From Nitrospira sp. (GTDB lineage Bacteria > Nitrospirota > Nitrospiria > Nitrospirales > Nitrospiraceae), in assembly GCA_035968315.1 (NCBI GenBank), contig JAVYIN010000005.1, positions 496,001 through 560,000 on the forward strand: a stretch of DNA of 64,000 bases, given 5' to 3'. The translations under genes and the position numbers were made by a program. The notes below the pieces were generated by a model, which saw only the letters and a program-made list of their open reading frames with translations, ran no database searches and was not told the origin of the DNA. Below are positions 35,493 to 45,287 of the stretch, one piece after another; the first letter of the stretch is position 1, and each line of letters opens with the position of its first letter.

Positions 35493-35521
35493 TTGACCCT
35501 CCTTTGCAGGGCTGCTAGAAT
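35493..35521 (+). promoter_or_regulatory. sigma-70-like promoter of the aroQ-efp-accBC operon
   Basis: TTGACC (35493-35498), exactly 17 bases, TAGAAT (35516-35521), starting 8 bases after the TPR gene stop. It leaves a 5' leader of about 60 bases before aroQ. Confidence 0.65.
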
Positions 35522-35589
35522 GCCCCCGCTGCTCGCTGACTACAAGCTTGCAACCTTCTTGTTCACGTCGGAGGCGGTTCGTACCTGAC

Positions 35590-36090
35590 ATGGTTCGTGT
35601 CCTTGTCTTGCATGGTCCTAATCTCAACTTGCTAGGGACCAGAGAACAATCGATTTATGGCTCGACGACGCTCGACGCCATCGACGCCGCTATTTCGGAA
35701 TTAGCCGATGAGCTGGGCGTGGCCGTGGATATTCGCCAGTCCAATATCGAAGGGGAACTGGTCACCTGGATCCAGGACGCGCGCACCGGTTATCAGGGGA
35801 TCATTATCAATCCAGCCGCCTACACACATACCAGCATCGCGATTCGGGATGCGATTGCTGCAGTGAACCTGCCGACGGTGGAAGTGCATCTCTCCAATAT
35901 CCATCAGCGGGAAGAGTTTCGGCACCGGTCTTATGTTGCCGGTGTGGCGCTGGCACAGATTGCAGGATTCGGTCCTACAGGGTATACCTTGGCGTTGCGC
36001 GGCCTGTCCGAGCATATCGCCGCACAGGGGACCAAAGCGGGAACAGCAAGATTGAAGCAGGCGCGCCGCCCTCGGCGGCGTGCCTCATAA
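35590..36090 (+). CDS. aroQ: type II 3-dehydroquinate dehydratase
   Basis: Third step of the shikimate pathway. The start at 35590 ([16 protein letters not shown]) is chosen over an upstream in-frame ATG because it begins at the family N-terminus. Active-site motifs are visible: [17 protein letters not shown] with the catalytic Tyr in [31 protein letters not shown] and the His in [18 protein letters not shown]. The 166-residue length includes a basic C-terminal tail ([11 protein letters not shown]) that is longer than usual. Confidence 0.94.
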   Translation: MVRVLVLHGPNLNLLGTREQSIYGSTTLDAIDAAISELADELGVAVDIRQSNIEGELVTWIQDARTGYQGIIINPAAYTHTSIAIRDAIAAVNLPTVEVHLSNIHQREEFRHRSYVAGVALAQIAGFGPTGYTLALRGLSEHIAAQGTKAGTARLKQARRPRRRAS

Positions 36091-36133
36091 CCGATGAATT
36101 TGATTCACCGTGCCGGGATGAAGGGGGTCTGGA

Positions 36134-36694
36134 GTGATTTCGACTGTTGATTTTCGCAGTGGGGTTCGTCTGATGGTGGAAGGCGAACCGTATTACATCG
36201 TTGATTTTCAGCATGTGAAGCCGGGCAAAGGCGGCGCGTTCGTGCGGACGAAATTGAAGAGCTATCTGTCCAGGAACCTGGTGGAACGCACGTTTCGCTC
36301 CGGTGAACGGTTTGAAGAGCCGGATCTTGAAGAACGGGAAATGCAGTTCCTCTATGCCACGGGCGACGACTATACCTTTATGGATACCGAGGCCTACGAC
36401 CAGCTGACCTTTCCCAAGAATCAGCTGGGCGAGAATGCCGATCTGATCAAAGAAAACATGATCGTGAAGATCCTGGTGTATGAACACCGGCCGATCGATG
36501 TGGAATTGCCGAATTTCATCGAACTCAAAGTCGTCGACGGCGAACCGGGCGTGCGCGGCGATACCGCGTCCGGCGGAACCAAGCCCGTCGTGGTCGAAAC
36601 AGGGGCCACCATCAAAGTTCCCCTCTACCTGGAGGTAGGCACCGTGATTAAAATCGATACCCGCACCCGATCCTATGTGGAGCGTGTCCGGTGA
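36134..36694 (+). CDS. efp: elongation factor P
   Basis: Relieves ribosome stalling at proline runs. The 186 residues have the N-terminal KOW-like domain with VKPGKGGAF, where Lys32 sits at the modification-loop tip, followed by two OB domains ([19 protein letters not shown] and [23 protein letters not shown]). No EpmA-type modification genes are in the window. The start is GTG at 36134 with AAGGGGG upstream. The stop overlaps accB as GTGA. Confidence 0.95.
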   Translation: MISTVDFRSGVRLMVEGEPYYIVDFQHVKPGKGGAFVRTKLKSYLSRNLVERTFRSGERFEEPDLEEREMQFLYATGDDYTFMDTEAYDQLTFPKNQLGENADLIKENMIVKILVYEHRPIDVELPNFIELKVVDGEPGVRGDTASGGTKPVVVETGATIKVPLYLEVGTVIKIDTRTRSYVERVR

Positions 36695-37260
36695 GCACGC
36701 GGCGGCCAACACGTGCAAAAAAACAGGGCCGTCCGATCGTGCTGCCACAGACCTTTCCCGGCGGGCAGGCGCCGTCCGATGCCTTGCTCACGGGGAATCA
36801 GACCAAGCAGATCCAGGATCTCATCGATCTCCTGCGCCGGAATAACCTGACCGAACTGGAACTCGAGCGGCAAGGCGTCCGCATCCGGGTCCGGCACGAA
36901 GTCGGTGTCAAAACCGTCACGACGTCGGTGCAGGAATCGGCGCCGGCCTCATCGCAACCAGCTCCCCAGTCTGGCTCCTCTGCAGGGCCGTCGGCGGAAG
37001 AGACCGCCGGGATGATGACGATCACCTCGCCGATCGTCGGCACCTTCTACCGATCTCCGTCTCCCGACGCCGATCCCTATGTCGAAGAGGGGGACTACGT
37101 GAAGAAGGGGCAGGTGCTCTGCATCGTCGAAGCGATGAAGCTCATGAACGAGATCGAGTCCGAAACGGACGGGCGCATCGTCAAGATCCTGGGAGAAAGC
37201 ACCAAGTCGGTCGAATACGGCCAGGCGCTCTTTCTGATCGATCCGAAAGCCACCCCGTAG
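36691..37260 (+). CDS. accB: biotin carboxyl carrier protein of acetyl-CoA carboxylase
   Basis: Carries biotin between the biotin carboxylase and carboxyltransferase. N-terminal part contains a helical interaction region ([19 protein letters not shown], about residues 41-59), then a Ser/Ala/Pro-rich linker (about 80-105). The biotinyl domain (about 110-189) has the biotin-attachment VEAMKLMNE with Lys150. A GTG start overlaps the efp stop. accC follows after 33 bases; the carboxyltransferase genes are not here. Confidence 0.95.
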   Translation: MSTRRPTRAKKQGRPIVLPQTFPGGQAPSDALLTGNQTKQIQDLIDLLRRNNLTELELERQGVRIRVRHEVGVKTVTTSVQESAPASSQPAPQSGSSAGPSAEETAGMMTITSPIVGTFYRSPSPDADPYVEEGDYVKKGQVLCIVEAMKLMNEIESETDGRIVKILGESTKSVEYGQALFLIDPKATP

Positions 37261-37293
37261 TCCGCCTCAGCCAATCCACATCGGAGCTACTGC

Positions 37294-38634
37294 GTGTTCA
37301 AGAAAGTTCTCATCGCCAATCGTGGAGAGATCGCCCTGCGGGTGATCCGCGCCTGCAAGGAACTGGGCATCAAGACCGTCGCCATCCACTCGGAGGCGGA
37401 TGCCGCGAGTTTGCACGTGCGTGCCGCCGACGAAAAGGTCTGCGTGGGCCCGGCGGAGGCCGCCCTCAGCTATCGCAATATTCCCAATGTCCTGAGTGCC
37501 GCTGAAATCACCGGCGCCGATGCGATCCATCCCGGGTACGGATTCCTGTCCGAGAATGCCCACTTCGCCGAAGTGTGCGAATCCATCGGCATCAAATTTA
37601 TCGGGCCCTCGTCCGAGAATATCGCCATGCTGGGCGACAAAGCCAAAGCGCGTGAAATCGTAATGAAGCGCGGCCTTCCGGTCACACCCGGCAGCCCCGG
37701 CCAATTGAAGAGCGAAGAAGAGGCCCTGCAAGCCGCGCAGAAGATCGGCTTTCCCGTCATCATCAAGGCTACGGCTGGCGGAGGCGGGCGCGGCATGCGC
37801 GTCGTCAACAAGGCCGAAGACCTGGCCCGCGCGTTTCAGGCCGCCCAGGCCGAAGCCAAATCCACGTTCGGCAACGAAAGCGTCTACCTCGAACGGTATT
37901 TCCTCGAACCGCGCCATATCGAAGTGCAGGTCATGGCCGACCATCGCGGCCACGTGATCCATCTCGGTGAGCGGGATTGTTCCATCCAGCGGCGGCATCA
38001 GAAGCTGCTGGAAGAAACGCCGTCGCCCGCCGTGGACGAAAAGCTGCGAAAAGAAATTGGGCGTGTCGCAGTCGAAGCTGTCAAGGCGGCCCATTACCGG
38101 AACGTGGGCACCGTCGAATTTCTCCTCGACAAAGACCGCAATTTCTTTTTCATGGAAGTGAACACCCGCATTCAGGTCGAACATCCCATCACCGAAATGG
38201 TGACGGGCATCGATTTGATCAAGGAGCAGATTCGCCTGGCCGCAGGCCTGCCCTTGACCATCCGGCAGCAAGATGTCGTTATGAACGGCCACAGCATGGA
38301 ATGCCGCATCAACGCCGAGGATCCGGAGAAGTTCACCCCCTCGCCGGGGACGATCACGAGATACTGCCCGCCGGGCGGGTTCGGCGTGCGGGTCGATTCC
38401 GTGATGCAAACCGGCGCCGTCGTGGCGCCGCATTATGACTCCATGATCGCCAAGCTCATCACCCACGGCCGAGACCGGCAGGAATGCATGGCCCGCATGC
38501 GCCGAGCCCTCGATGAATTCGTCATCGAAGGCATCAAGACGACCATCCCGCTCCACCGCCGCATCCTCGACGACCCCGACTTCCAAAAAGGCCACGTCTC
38601 CACCACGTTCCTGGAACGGTTTCTGGCGAGCTAG
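37294..38634 (+). CDS. accC: biotin carboxylase subunit of acetyl-CoA carboxylase
   Basis: ATP-grasp enzyme that carboxylates the biotin of AccB. Start GTG at 37294 with CGGAG upstream. The N-terminal pre-ATP-grasp motif is [19 protein letters not shown], the glycine-rich loop is [14 protein letters not shown] (about residue 157), and the catalytic region is [20 protein letters not shown], here cited as [17 protein letters not shown], with Glu and Arg in place. The 446-residue length is standard. A long antisense open frame covers this gene but shows no independent motif. Confidence 0.96.
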   Translation: MFKKVLIANRGEIALRVIRACKELGIKTVAIHSEADAASLHVRAADEKVCVGPAEAALSYRNIPNVLSAAEITGADAIHPGYGFLSENAHFAEVCESIGIKFIGPSSENIAMLGDKAKAREIVMKRGLPVTPGSPGQLKSEEEALQAAQKIGFPVIIKATAGGGGRGMRVVNKAEDLARAFQAAQAEAKSTFGNESVYLERYFLEPRHIEVQVMADHRGHVIHLGERDCSIQRRHQKLLEETPSPAVDEKLRKEIGRVAVEAVKAAHYRNVGTVEFLLDKDRNFFFMEVNTRIQVEHPITEMVTGIDLIKEQIRLAAGLPLTIRQQDVVMNGHSMECRINAEDPEKFTPSPGTITRYCPPGGFGVRVDSVMQTGAVVAPHYDSMIAKLITHGRDRQECMARMRRALDEFVIEGIKTTIPLHRRILDDPDFQKGHVSTTFLERFLAS

Positions 38635-38744
38635 GGCTCTCCTCTGAAGCTCTGTCTCTTGGCTTAAATCAAGATATTCTCGTCTAGGCGAACCAGCTAC
38701 CGGTAGAGAGATGCGAGGTCAAGCAACGATCCCAACTCTCCCTC

Positions 38745-39419
38745 TTAATAGATACGCCAAATTGGAGCGCTGGGATCACGTAGAGGGCCGTCGGCATTCC
38801 GACAGCGAAGTTGTCCCTTGTAAATGAAGGGAATCTTCATGAAAACGGGAATGCAGGAATCAGTGAGGGTGGCTTCAACAATCAACGTCTCTTTGCGGAC
38901 TTGAATAATCCCGCCATCCTTCAAATACAGCATGACAAGTCTACAGACAATGCTGGGGGTGGCTCCCTGGGAAGTAGACTCTTTCACAGTACCGTCGAAG
39001 CAAGCCAGGCTGGGAGCGATGGTGATGCGCCTCTTGCCGCCGACAGCCATACCATTCAATCCCAAGCTGATTCCTTGCTGTTCCAGGGACAGGATGCCGC
39101 TCTCGTCCACGTTATTGTGAATAAGCACGGATCCTTCCATTTCGAAATAGTCGATGGCGGGGCCGCGATAGATCGGCTTACCATCCCCGGAGGCATAGCG
39201 GACTTCAATATCCGCAGTGACTTTGCGGCCCAAAGCAGCGAGGGGGCCATTACCAATCATGAGGTCCTCGATCTGGAGATGCTCTCTCTTCAGTCGTTCC
39301 AGGCTCTCCCTTTGTTTTTGGGTGAGGGCGATGGGTGTATAAGGCCCCGTCTCTTCGCTGACGGAGCAACCAAATTGGGCCAGAACGAGAATCAATAGTA
39401 CCAAGATTCGCTTCGGCAT
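38745..39419 (-). CDS. FKBP-like lipoprotein, paralogue 1 of 3
   Basis: Exported protein of 224 residues. The internal ATG at 39419 is preferred over one at 39440, since GAAGGAGAG sits just ahead of it in all three paralogues. MPKRILVLLILVLAQFGC is a signal peptide ending in a candidate lipidation Cys. The core resembles FKBP: DLMIGNGPLAALGRKVTADIEVRY... and GISLGLNGMAVGGKRRITIAP, cited as the parts LGRKVTADIEVRY and LNGMAVGGKRRITI. The FDSS and Tyr residues of active FKBP prolyl isomerases are missing. Cys in SLAC and in TDSC are shared with both paralogues, suggesting a disulphide. The substrate is unknown. Confidence 0.7.
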   Translation of the reverse strand: MPKRILVLLILVLAQFGCSVSEETGPYTPIALTQKQRESLERLKREHLQIEDLMIGNGPLAALGRKVTADIEVRYASGDGKPIYRGPAIDYFEMEGSVLIHNNVDESGILSLEQQGISLGLNGMAVGGKRRITIAPSLACFDGTVKESTSQGATPSIVCRLVMLYLKDGGIIQVRKETLIVEATLTDSCIPVFMKIPFIYKGQLRCRNADGPLRDPSAPIWRIY

Positions 39420-39440
39420 TGTCTCTCCTTCGGTAGCCAA

Positions 39441-39469
39441 ACTGTACCGCTGGATCTGAGTATGGTCAA
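39441..39469 (-). promoter_or_regulatory. promoter of FKBP-like paralogue 1
   Basis: Minus strand TTGACC (39464-39469), 17-base spacer, TACAGT (39441-39446). The spacer and surrounding bases match those at the other two paralogues. Confidence 0.7.
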
Positions 39470-39579
39470 CGAAAGATGCTCAGAGCGCGCAATGCAACAG
39501 AGCTGTATCGTGACTGACGTCTCGCTTGGGAATGTGTCGCAAGCTGAAAGTAGTCGCCCGATGCGTTTGTTGGCGAGGG

Positions 39580-40008
39580 CTACTCCAGCGGGTGGCGGAC
39601 TCGAAGGCCGGGAAACCGGTGGTAGTCGCGGTCGGCGGTGACCCATTCACTGCCGTGTTCGATTGCCAAGGCCGCGAAGAAGGCATCGGGCACGAGATTA
39701 CCCTTGACGTCGGTGGTGGCGCAGAGACGAGTGAAGATTTCCCAGTGTCGCGGACCGGGATTGATGATGGTGCAGTTGGGCTGATCGCGAAGTTCTCGGG
39801 CAAAGGCCAGCGCTTTCGCCATCGTGCTAGGGGGATTAAAGACCTGTGGATGGGTCACGACGCGAAGAAAACCGCTCAACACGAGGTCGGACACACCGTA
39901 GGCCTGCTCGGAGTTAATCAGCGCTTCAAGCCAACGGCGATACGGATCATGGTGCGGTGTATCCTGGCGGTGGGCATAGACGAGCACATTGACGTCAAGA
40001 AGAACCAT
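39580..40008 (-). CDS. vapC: VapC-type PIN-domain toxin
   Basis: Predicted PIN RNase that cleaves RNA, neutralised by the upstream antitoxin. The start at 40008 (MVLLDVNVLVYAHR) is chosen since it begins with the first acidic residue of the PIN active site; the frame extends 22 codons further upstream. Residues include D6 in LLDVNVL, the central E in the FLRVVTHP region, D in PDAFFAALAIEH and a late D in WVTADRDYHRFP. The 142-residue length is normal. It overlaps the antitoxin gene by 14 bases, as usual for vapBC. Confidence 0.85.
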   Translation of the reverse strand: MVLLDVNVLVYAHRQDTPHHDPYRRWLEALINSEQAYGVSDLVLSGFLRVVTHPQVFNPPSTMAKALAFARELRDQPNCTIINPGPRHWEIFTRLCATTDVKGNLVPDAFFAALAIEHGSEWVTADRDYHRFPGLRVRHPLE

Positions 40009-40246
40009 GGGGCCGTTCCATAAAGGCGAGGAGGGCAGCCGAATCGTCCACATCCACGCCGGGTCGGACTCCATGCCCAGACACTGTGGTGAGCTTCACC
40101 GGCTTTCTGCTTTGCTGGACAGCTCGGCGAGACAGGACTTGGCGGAGGGCATCTTCAATGACCGCCGTCAATGACTTGCCGGTGTCATGGGCGAATCGTT
40201 TCGCCGACTTGAGCAACTGATCGTCGAGCCGAATTGTCGTTCGCAT
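39995..40246 (-). CDS. vapB: VapB-type ribbon-helix-helix antitoxin
   Basis: Antitoxin and probable autorepressor of the pair. MRTTIRLDDQLLKSAKRFAHDTGKSLTAVIEDALRQ, cited as the parts MRTTIRLDDQLLKSAKRF and GKSLTAVIEDALRQVL, is a typical ribbon-helix-helix N-terminus (strand RTTIRLDD, then two helices). The C-terminal half (about residues 40-83) would wrap the toxin. The 3' end overlaps vapC by 14 bases. No operator palindrome is obvious upstream. Confidence 0.85.
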   Translation of the reverse strand: MRTTIRLDDQLLKSAKRFAHDTGKSLTAVIEDALRQVLSRRAVQQSRKPVKLTTVSGHGVRPGVDVDDSAALLAFMERPHGSS

Positions 40247-40413
40247 GCATCAGAGCATACCCATGAAGCATCAATATGTCAACGTGGACTCAACCTGAAC
40301 CGCTGTATTCATGCGATCTAATCCAATCATTGCTCGGTGAGAAATACCATGGCAATCAACGCCCCCAGCGTTGCCCGTTTTCAGTAAATTGGCAATCGCT
40401 TAGCGGCTTCTCG

Positions 40414-41062
40414 TCAGTAGTAATGCCAGATGGGATTGCCGGGAGTAATTTGGGGGAAGGGTTCTTCTCGGCAGGCCTGCAACTTAATCATGTAATCGCC
40501 GAACATGTAGAGAGCTTGCCAAGTGATCACAGGATTGCAGGATTCGGTCAGGGTCGCTTCGACAATCAAAGTTTGCTTATGGAGTTCGATGCGATTCTTC
40601 GAGGCGTCAGTCAGGTAACAGAAAGCACGGGGGGGCATCCTCGGCGATGTCAGTGCAGACGAGTTTCCGATCGATGGTCATGCGTCGGCGTCCTCCGACA
40701 GCCATGCCATTCAAGCCGAGGTCGATTCCGTTCTGCGTCGTACTGAGGACCCTGCTGTCACGGATGTTGCCAGCAAGCCTGCTGAATCCTGGGAAGCTAA
40801 TAATCGTGCCACTATAGACAACGGTCCCATCGGTATATCGGACCTCAATGTTGGCAGTCAGGCGACGACCTCGAGCAGCGACGGGACCGGTTCCAACTTG
40901 GATATCTTCGAGCCGCAAGTAGTCACGTTTTTCGGCCTCACGCAGCAACCGGCCTTCCTCGGGCAGGGAAGAGATATCGTAGGGGCCGATATTTTGGCCA
41001 CTTTGGCTGCACCCGGAGTTGGCGAGAACGAGAATCAACAGAATCAAAGCTTTCTTCAGCAT
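40414..41062 (-). pseudogene. FKBP-like lipoprotein, paralogue 2 of 3, frameshifted in a 7-base homopolymer
   Basis: The 5' part (41062 to about 40607) encodes MLKKALILLILVLANSGC (signal peptide and candidate lipid Cys), then DIQVGTGPVAARGRRLTAN and LNGMAVGGRRRMTI, ending early after EDAPPC in the wrong frame. The 3' part (about 40638-40414) encodes the missing tail, including TLIVEATLTESCNP and a WHYY end, which aligns with both paralogues. The frames join at a run of seven G on the plus strand (40629-40635); six would give continuous EDAPRAFCYLTD. It may be a broken gene, a phase-variable gene or a sequencing error. Confidence 0.65.
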
Positions 41063-41083
41063 AGTCTCTCCTTCGGTAACCAA

Positions 41084-41112
41084 ACTGTACCGCCGGATCG
41101 GGATGTGGTCAA
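41084..41112 (-). promoter_or_regulatory. promoter of FKBP-like paralogue 2
   Basis: Minus strand TTGACC (41107-41112), 17-base spacer, TACAGT (41084-41089). The match to the promoters of paralogues 1 and 3 extends over about 60 bases. Confidence 0.7.
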
Positions 41113-41370
41113 CGAAAGTTGCGTCTGCGGCGCCACCTCGCAGCCTAAGTGGTAGCTGCTCGGCTGCGGCCTGGGTGGGAGGTGTGGCTCGATCGATTCA
41201 CGTCGTCACTGGGGAAGGCACCGACAGCGGGGGCGAGGTCAAGCACAAGTCAATAATCAGGCTGACCCCATTTCATTCATAGATCTAGCTAGACCAGCGA
41301 TCGGCGGGGATGTGCGAGGTCAAACAACGACCCCCATCTCTTACTCTCTGCTCAGGCTGCATGGACGAGC
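41113..41370. other. intergenic tract between paralogues 2 and 3
   Basis: No gene is seen. At 41314-41342 it holds TGCGAGGTCAAACAACGAC, a close copy of a sequence downstream of paralogue 1 (38712-38739), so the duplicated unit includes 3' flanking DNA. At 41250-41275 it contains AATAATCAGG then CTGACCCCATTT, a motif resembling the ends of REP/Y1-transposase-associated elements; no transposase is present. Confidence 0.45.
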
Positions 41371-42012
41371 TTAGTAAATGTGCCAGTCGGATCCACCAAC
41401 TTTGGGTTCACTCTTGGTGCGACAACCGGCACTGATGTCAATCAGCGTGAAACTACTACCGGCACGCCAGCGAAACCGGATGGGAGCGCAGGATTCAGTC
41501 AAGGTAGCCTCGACAATCAGATTCGATTTGCGAACCTTGATTTCATTGACAAAATGTCGCTCAGGTCTGAGCAAGTGGCACCAAGCATCTGGGCCATCGC
41601 AAACCAAGGTTTGATCGACCACGACACGGCGTTTGCCGCCGACAGCCATCCCATTCAGTCCCAATTGGATTCCGTGTTGGCTGTCACTCAACATGAAGCG
41701 GTCGGGCAGGTAAGAGGCGAGCAAGCCCTCGAACCCAACATAGGTGACGAGGGGACCCTTGAAAATGGTGGTTCCATCGTCGGCATACCGAACCTCGATC
41801 TCGGCCTTCAGCCGACGTCCCCAGGAGGCAATGGCTCCGTTTCCGACTTGGATCTCTTCGATCTTCAGAAACTCTCGCTTCTCTCGCTCCAACCTGGAGC
41901 GAACTTCCTCCAGATTCCAAGTGTTGAAGGGGGACAGGTTCTCCCCATAGTTAATGTCACAGCCCCATTGGGCCAGAGCGAGAACCAACAAGGTCAACGT
42001 GCGCTTCAGCAT
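41371..42012 (-). CDS. FKBP-like lipoprotein, paralogue 3 of 3
   Basis: A 213-residue paralogue of the two genes downstream. MLKRTLTLLVLALAQWGC is a signal peptide with a candidate lipid Cys. The FKBP-like core has LGRRLKAEIEVRYADDG-type sequence and LGLNGMAVGGKRRVVVDQTL. Both shared cysteines (LVC, TESC) are present. It ends WHIY, close to WRIY and WHYY in the others. The start at 42012 is preferred over 42033 because GGAGAAAC lies just upstream. It is divergent from thiE. Confidence 0.7.
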   Translation of the reverse strand: MLKRTLTLLVLALAQWGCDINYGENLSPFNTWNLEEVRSRLEREKREFLKIEEIQVGNGAIASWGRRLKAEIEVRYADDGTTIFKGPLVTYVGFEGLLASYLPDRFMLSDSQHGIQLGLNGMAVGGKRRVVVDQTLVCDGPDAWCHLLRPERHFVNEIKVRKSNLIVEATLTESCAPIRFRWRAGSSFTLIDISAGCRTKSEPKVGGSDWHIY

Positions 42013-42033
42013 AGTTTCTCCTTCGGTAGCCAA

Positions 42034-42062
42034 ACTGTACCGCCGGATCGGAAGATGGTCAA
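42034..42062 (-). promoter_or_regulatory. promoter of FKBP-like paralogue 3
   Basis: Minus strand TTGACC (42057-42062), 17-base spacer, TACAGT (42034-42039). Same pattern and spacing as at the other two copies. Confidence 0.7.
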
Positions 42063-42138
42063 CGAAACGCGTCTAAGACGCCATCTCGCCACCTGAGTGG
42101 TAGCCGCTTGGCTGTGGCCTCCTGTACAATGCGGCCCC

Positions 42139-43510
<1,372 letters not shown>

Positions 43511-44269
43511 TCACAAGTCCCGGCTATCGCAATTCCACACCTGGCCAGACATATCGTTGAGCTGAGCCACATAGACAATCGTGCGTGCCACTTCCTCAAG
43601 GGCCGGTGGCCGGCGGAGCGCATGGTCTTGCCAGTCTCGCTGGTCGAGCGTGGCATCCTCGGCCATACTGGTCTGCTGCCAGCCGGGCAAGACGAGATTG
43701 ACGCGCACGTTCTGCGGTCCCCATTCGCGTGCCGCCGTTTTGACGAGTCCAATCAGGCCGGCTTTCGACGTGGCATAGGCGGCTTGTCCGGTCGATCCGT
43801 GGAATCCCGCATGCGAGCCGATGACGACAATCGAGCCGCCGCCGTGCGCCAGCAGGGGAGGAGCCATGGCCTGCAAACAGTGGAAGGTGCCGGTCAGATT
43901 CGTCTGCATCACGTCGGCCCACTGTTCTTCCGATTGGCGTACCAGAAGGCTGCTCGCCGCGACCCCCGCATTGCAGATGAACGCATAGGGGGGTGGCGTC
44001 TGCTGGCAGAATGTCTCGACCATGCGGCGAACTGCGTCAGCCTCACGAACGTCAGCCTCATAGAGCGCGCCGGTTCCCCCCGTGATCTGGACCGCTCGCA
44101 AGGTCTTCTCTGCTTCGGCCTTGCGGCGATGGTAATGTACGCCGATATGCCAGCCGGCTGCGGCAAAGGCCAGGCAGACCGCCCGCCCGATGCCACCTGA
44201 GGCTCCGGTCACCAAGACCGATGGGCGAGTCGTGTGTTTCGCTCGGACTGTTCGTGGGGGAGAAGCCAT
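43511..44269 (-). CDS. SDR-family reductase (FabG-like) upstream of bioD
   Basis: NAD(P)-dependent short-chain dehydrogenase/reductase. The start at 44269 (MASPPRTVRAKHTTRPSV) is the first ATG; a TTG at 44308 extends the frame. The Rossmann motif is VLVTGASGGIGRAVCLAFA, the NAG motif is FICNAGVAAS, and the active site is SHAGFHGSTGQAAYATSKAG with Ser, Tyr and Lys (YxxxK) present. The sequence is close to 3-oxoacyl-ACP reductase FabG, which would suit the fatty-acyl route to pimeloyl groups next to bioD. That role is inferred from position only; substrate specificity is unknown. Confidence 0.82.
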   Translation of the reverse strand: MASPPRTVRAKHTTRPSVLVTGASGGIGRAVCLAFAAAGWHIGVHYHRRKAEAEKTLRAVQITGGTGALYEADVREADAVRRMVETFCQQTPPPYAFICNAGVAASSLLVRQSEEQWADVMQTNLTGTFHCLQAMAPPLLAHGGGSIVVIGSHAGFHGSTGQAAYATSKAGLIGLVKTAAREWGPQNVRVNLVLPGWQQTSMAEDATLDQRDWQDHALRRPPALEEVARTIVYVAQLNDMSGQVWNCDSRDL

Positions 44270-44390
44270 AGAGAAAGGGATTATGAAAGCAGCCCATCCG
44301 CAACGCAAGTCTCTGCCGTCTGATACCAGGCTCTTCTTGCTGCCTCTGCAAGTCCTATGATACGGTCCTTTTCAACAGAGGAGGGGATGC

Positions 44391-45287
44391 ATGCGGCACA
44401 GATCAAGGACATTCTTCGCATGGGCTCTTACGGGGCTGCTCGTGGCGACGGCGGCATTCGATCACCGTGTCTGCGTGGCGGCTGAAGAGGCCCTGCCGAT
44501 TGCCCAATCCGCCGACTACTTTCCCGACCAGATCGGCAACCGCTGGCAGTATCGCGGGCAGATTTCCGAAGGCCCGATCCAAACTATCGACCTCAAATAC
44601 TTTTCGAATGTGTCCGAGGTCACCGGCACGAAGAACCTGAACGGCATCACCGTCACTGTCTTTCACGACAGCAATCCCGGCAACCATGGCGAATCGGAGA
44701 GCTACTATCGGCGCGATGTCGTCGGCATTGTGTATTATGGCTCCGATCCCGGCACGCCGCTCGAAAAACAAATCACGCCCTATCAGATCGTCCGGTTTCC
44801 GATGAAGGCCCCGTCCTCCTTCCAGCAGTTCGACCGTGCGGGACTGGACTTCGGCGCCGATATGGATCGCGATGGCACCGATGAAACGGTGGATGTGAAG
44901 GGCTGGTCCAGTGTGGTGGGCCGTGAAAGCGTCACGGTGCCGGCCGGCACGTTTCACGATACCGTCAAGGTGGAAGCGCGCATGATCATGCAGATTCACC
45001 TGTCGGGAGGGGAGAAGTCCGCTCGCGGGACCGATGTGATGACGGCCTGGTTTGCCAAAGGGGTCGGGCTGGTGAAGTATGTCGAGCGGCAGGAACTCTC
45101 GACCGTGAAGGAAGACCGGGGCGTGGTGACCGAAATTATGGAAGAACTGGAAGAATACCGCATCGCGCCGGCGCGCGGGTCAGTCAGCCGCCTCGAACCC
45201 GCGGCGGAGGGTATTCTCACTGATGACCCGGCTGATCATGAATTGCGCCAGGTAGTCCTCTCCTCCCGCCTTCGCCCCCACTCCTGA
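44391..45287 (+). CDS. exported protein of unknown function
   Basis: A signal peptide at about residues 8-30 (FFAWALTGLLVATAAF) predicts export to the periplasm or outer membrane. The rest is beta-rich with repeats of polar residues: NRWQYRGQISEGPIQTIDLKY, VTVPAGTFHDTVKVEARM, GVGLVKYVERQEL. These resemble the DUF3108-like group of exported proteins, but the match is weak. GAGGAGGGG upstream is a strong ribosome site. The last 36 codons overlap the 3' end of putA on the opposite strand. Confidence 0.7.
   Translation: MRHRSRTFFAWALTGLLVATAAFDHRVCVAAEEALPIAQSADYFPDQIGNRWQYRGQISEGPIQTIDLKYFSNVSEVTGTKNLNGITVTVFHDSNPGNHGESESYYRRDVVGIVYYGSDPGTPLEKQITPYQIVRFPMKAPSSFQQFDRAGLDFGADMDRDGTDETVDVKGWSSVVGRESVTVPAGTFHDTVKVEARMIMQIHLSGGEKSARGTDVMTAWFAKGVGLVKYVERQELSTVKEDRGVVTEIMEELEEYRIAPARGSVSRLEPAAEGILTDDPADHELRQVVLSSRLRPHS

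Noticed and set aside
37267-38595. 442-residue minus-strand open frame
   Set aside because: Antisense to accC; low-complexity His/Asp/Gly-rich composition typical of a shadow frame.
39420-39440. Seven-residue N-terminal extension (MATEGET) of the FKBP-like proteins
   Set aside because: In all three copies the DNA of this stretch contains the ribosome site for the next ATG, which also begins a proper signal peptide.
40340-40375. CAACGC...GCGTTG inverted repeat as terminator of the middle FKBP-like gene
   Set aside because: The 6-bp stem is short and is followed by only a weak T-run; not strong enough to list.
42090-42138. TPP riboswitch upstream of thiE
   Set aside because: The region is too short and lacks the CUGAGA core.
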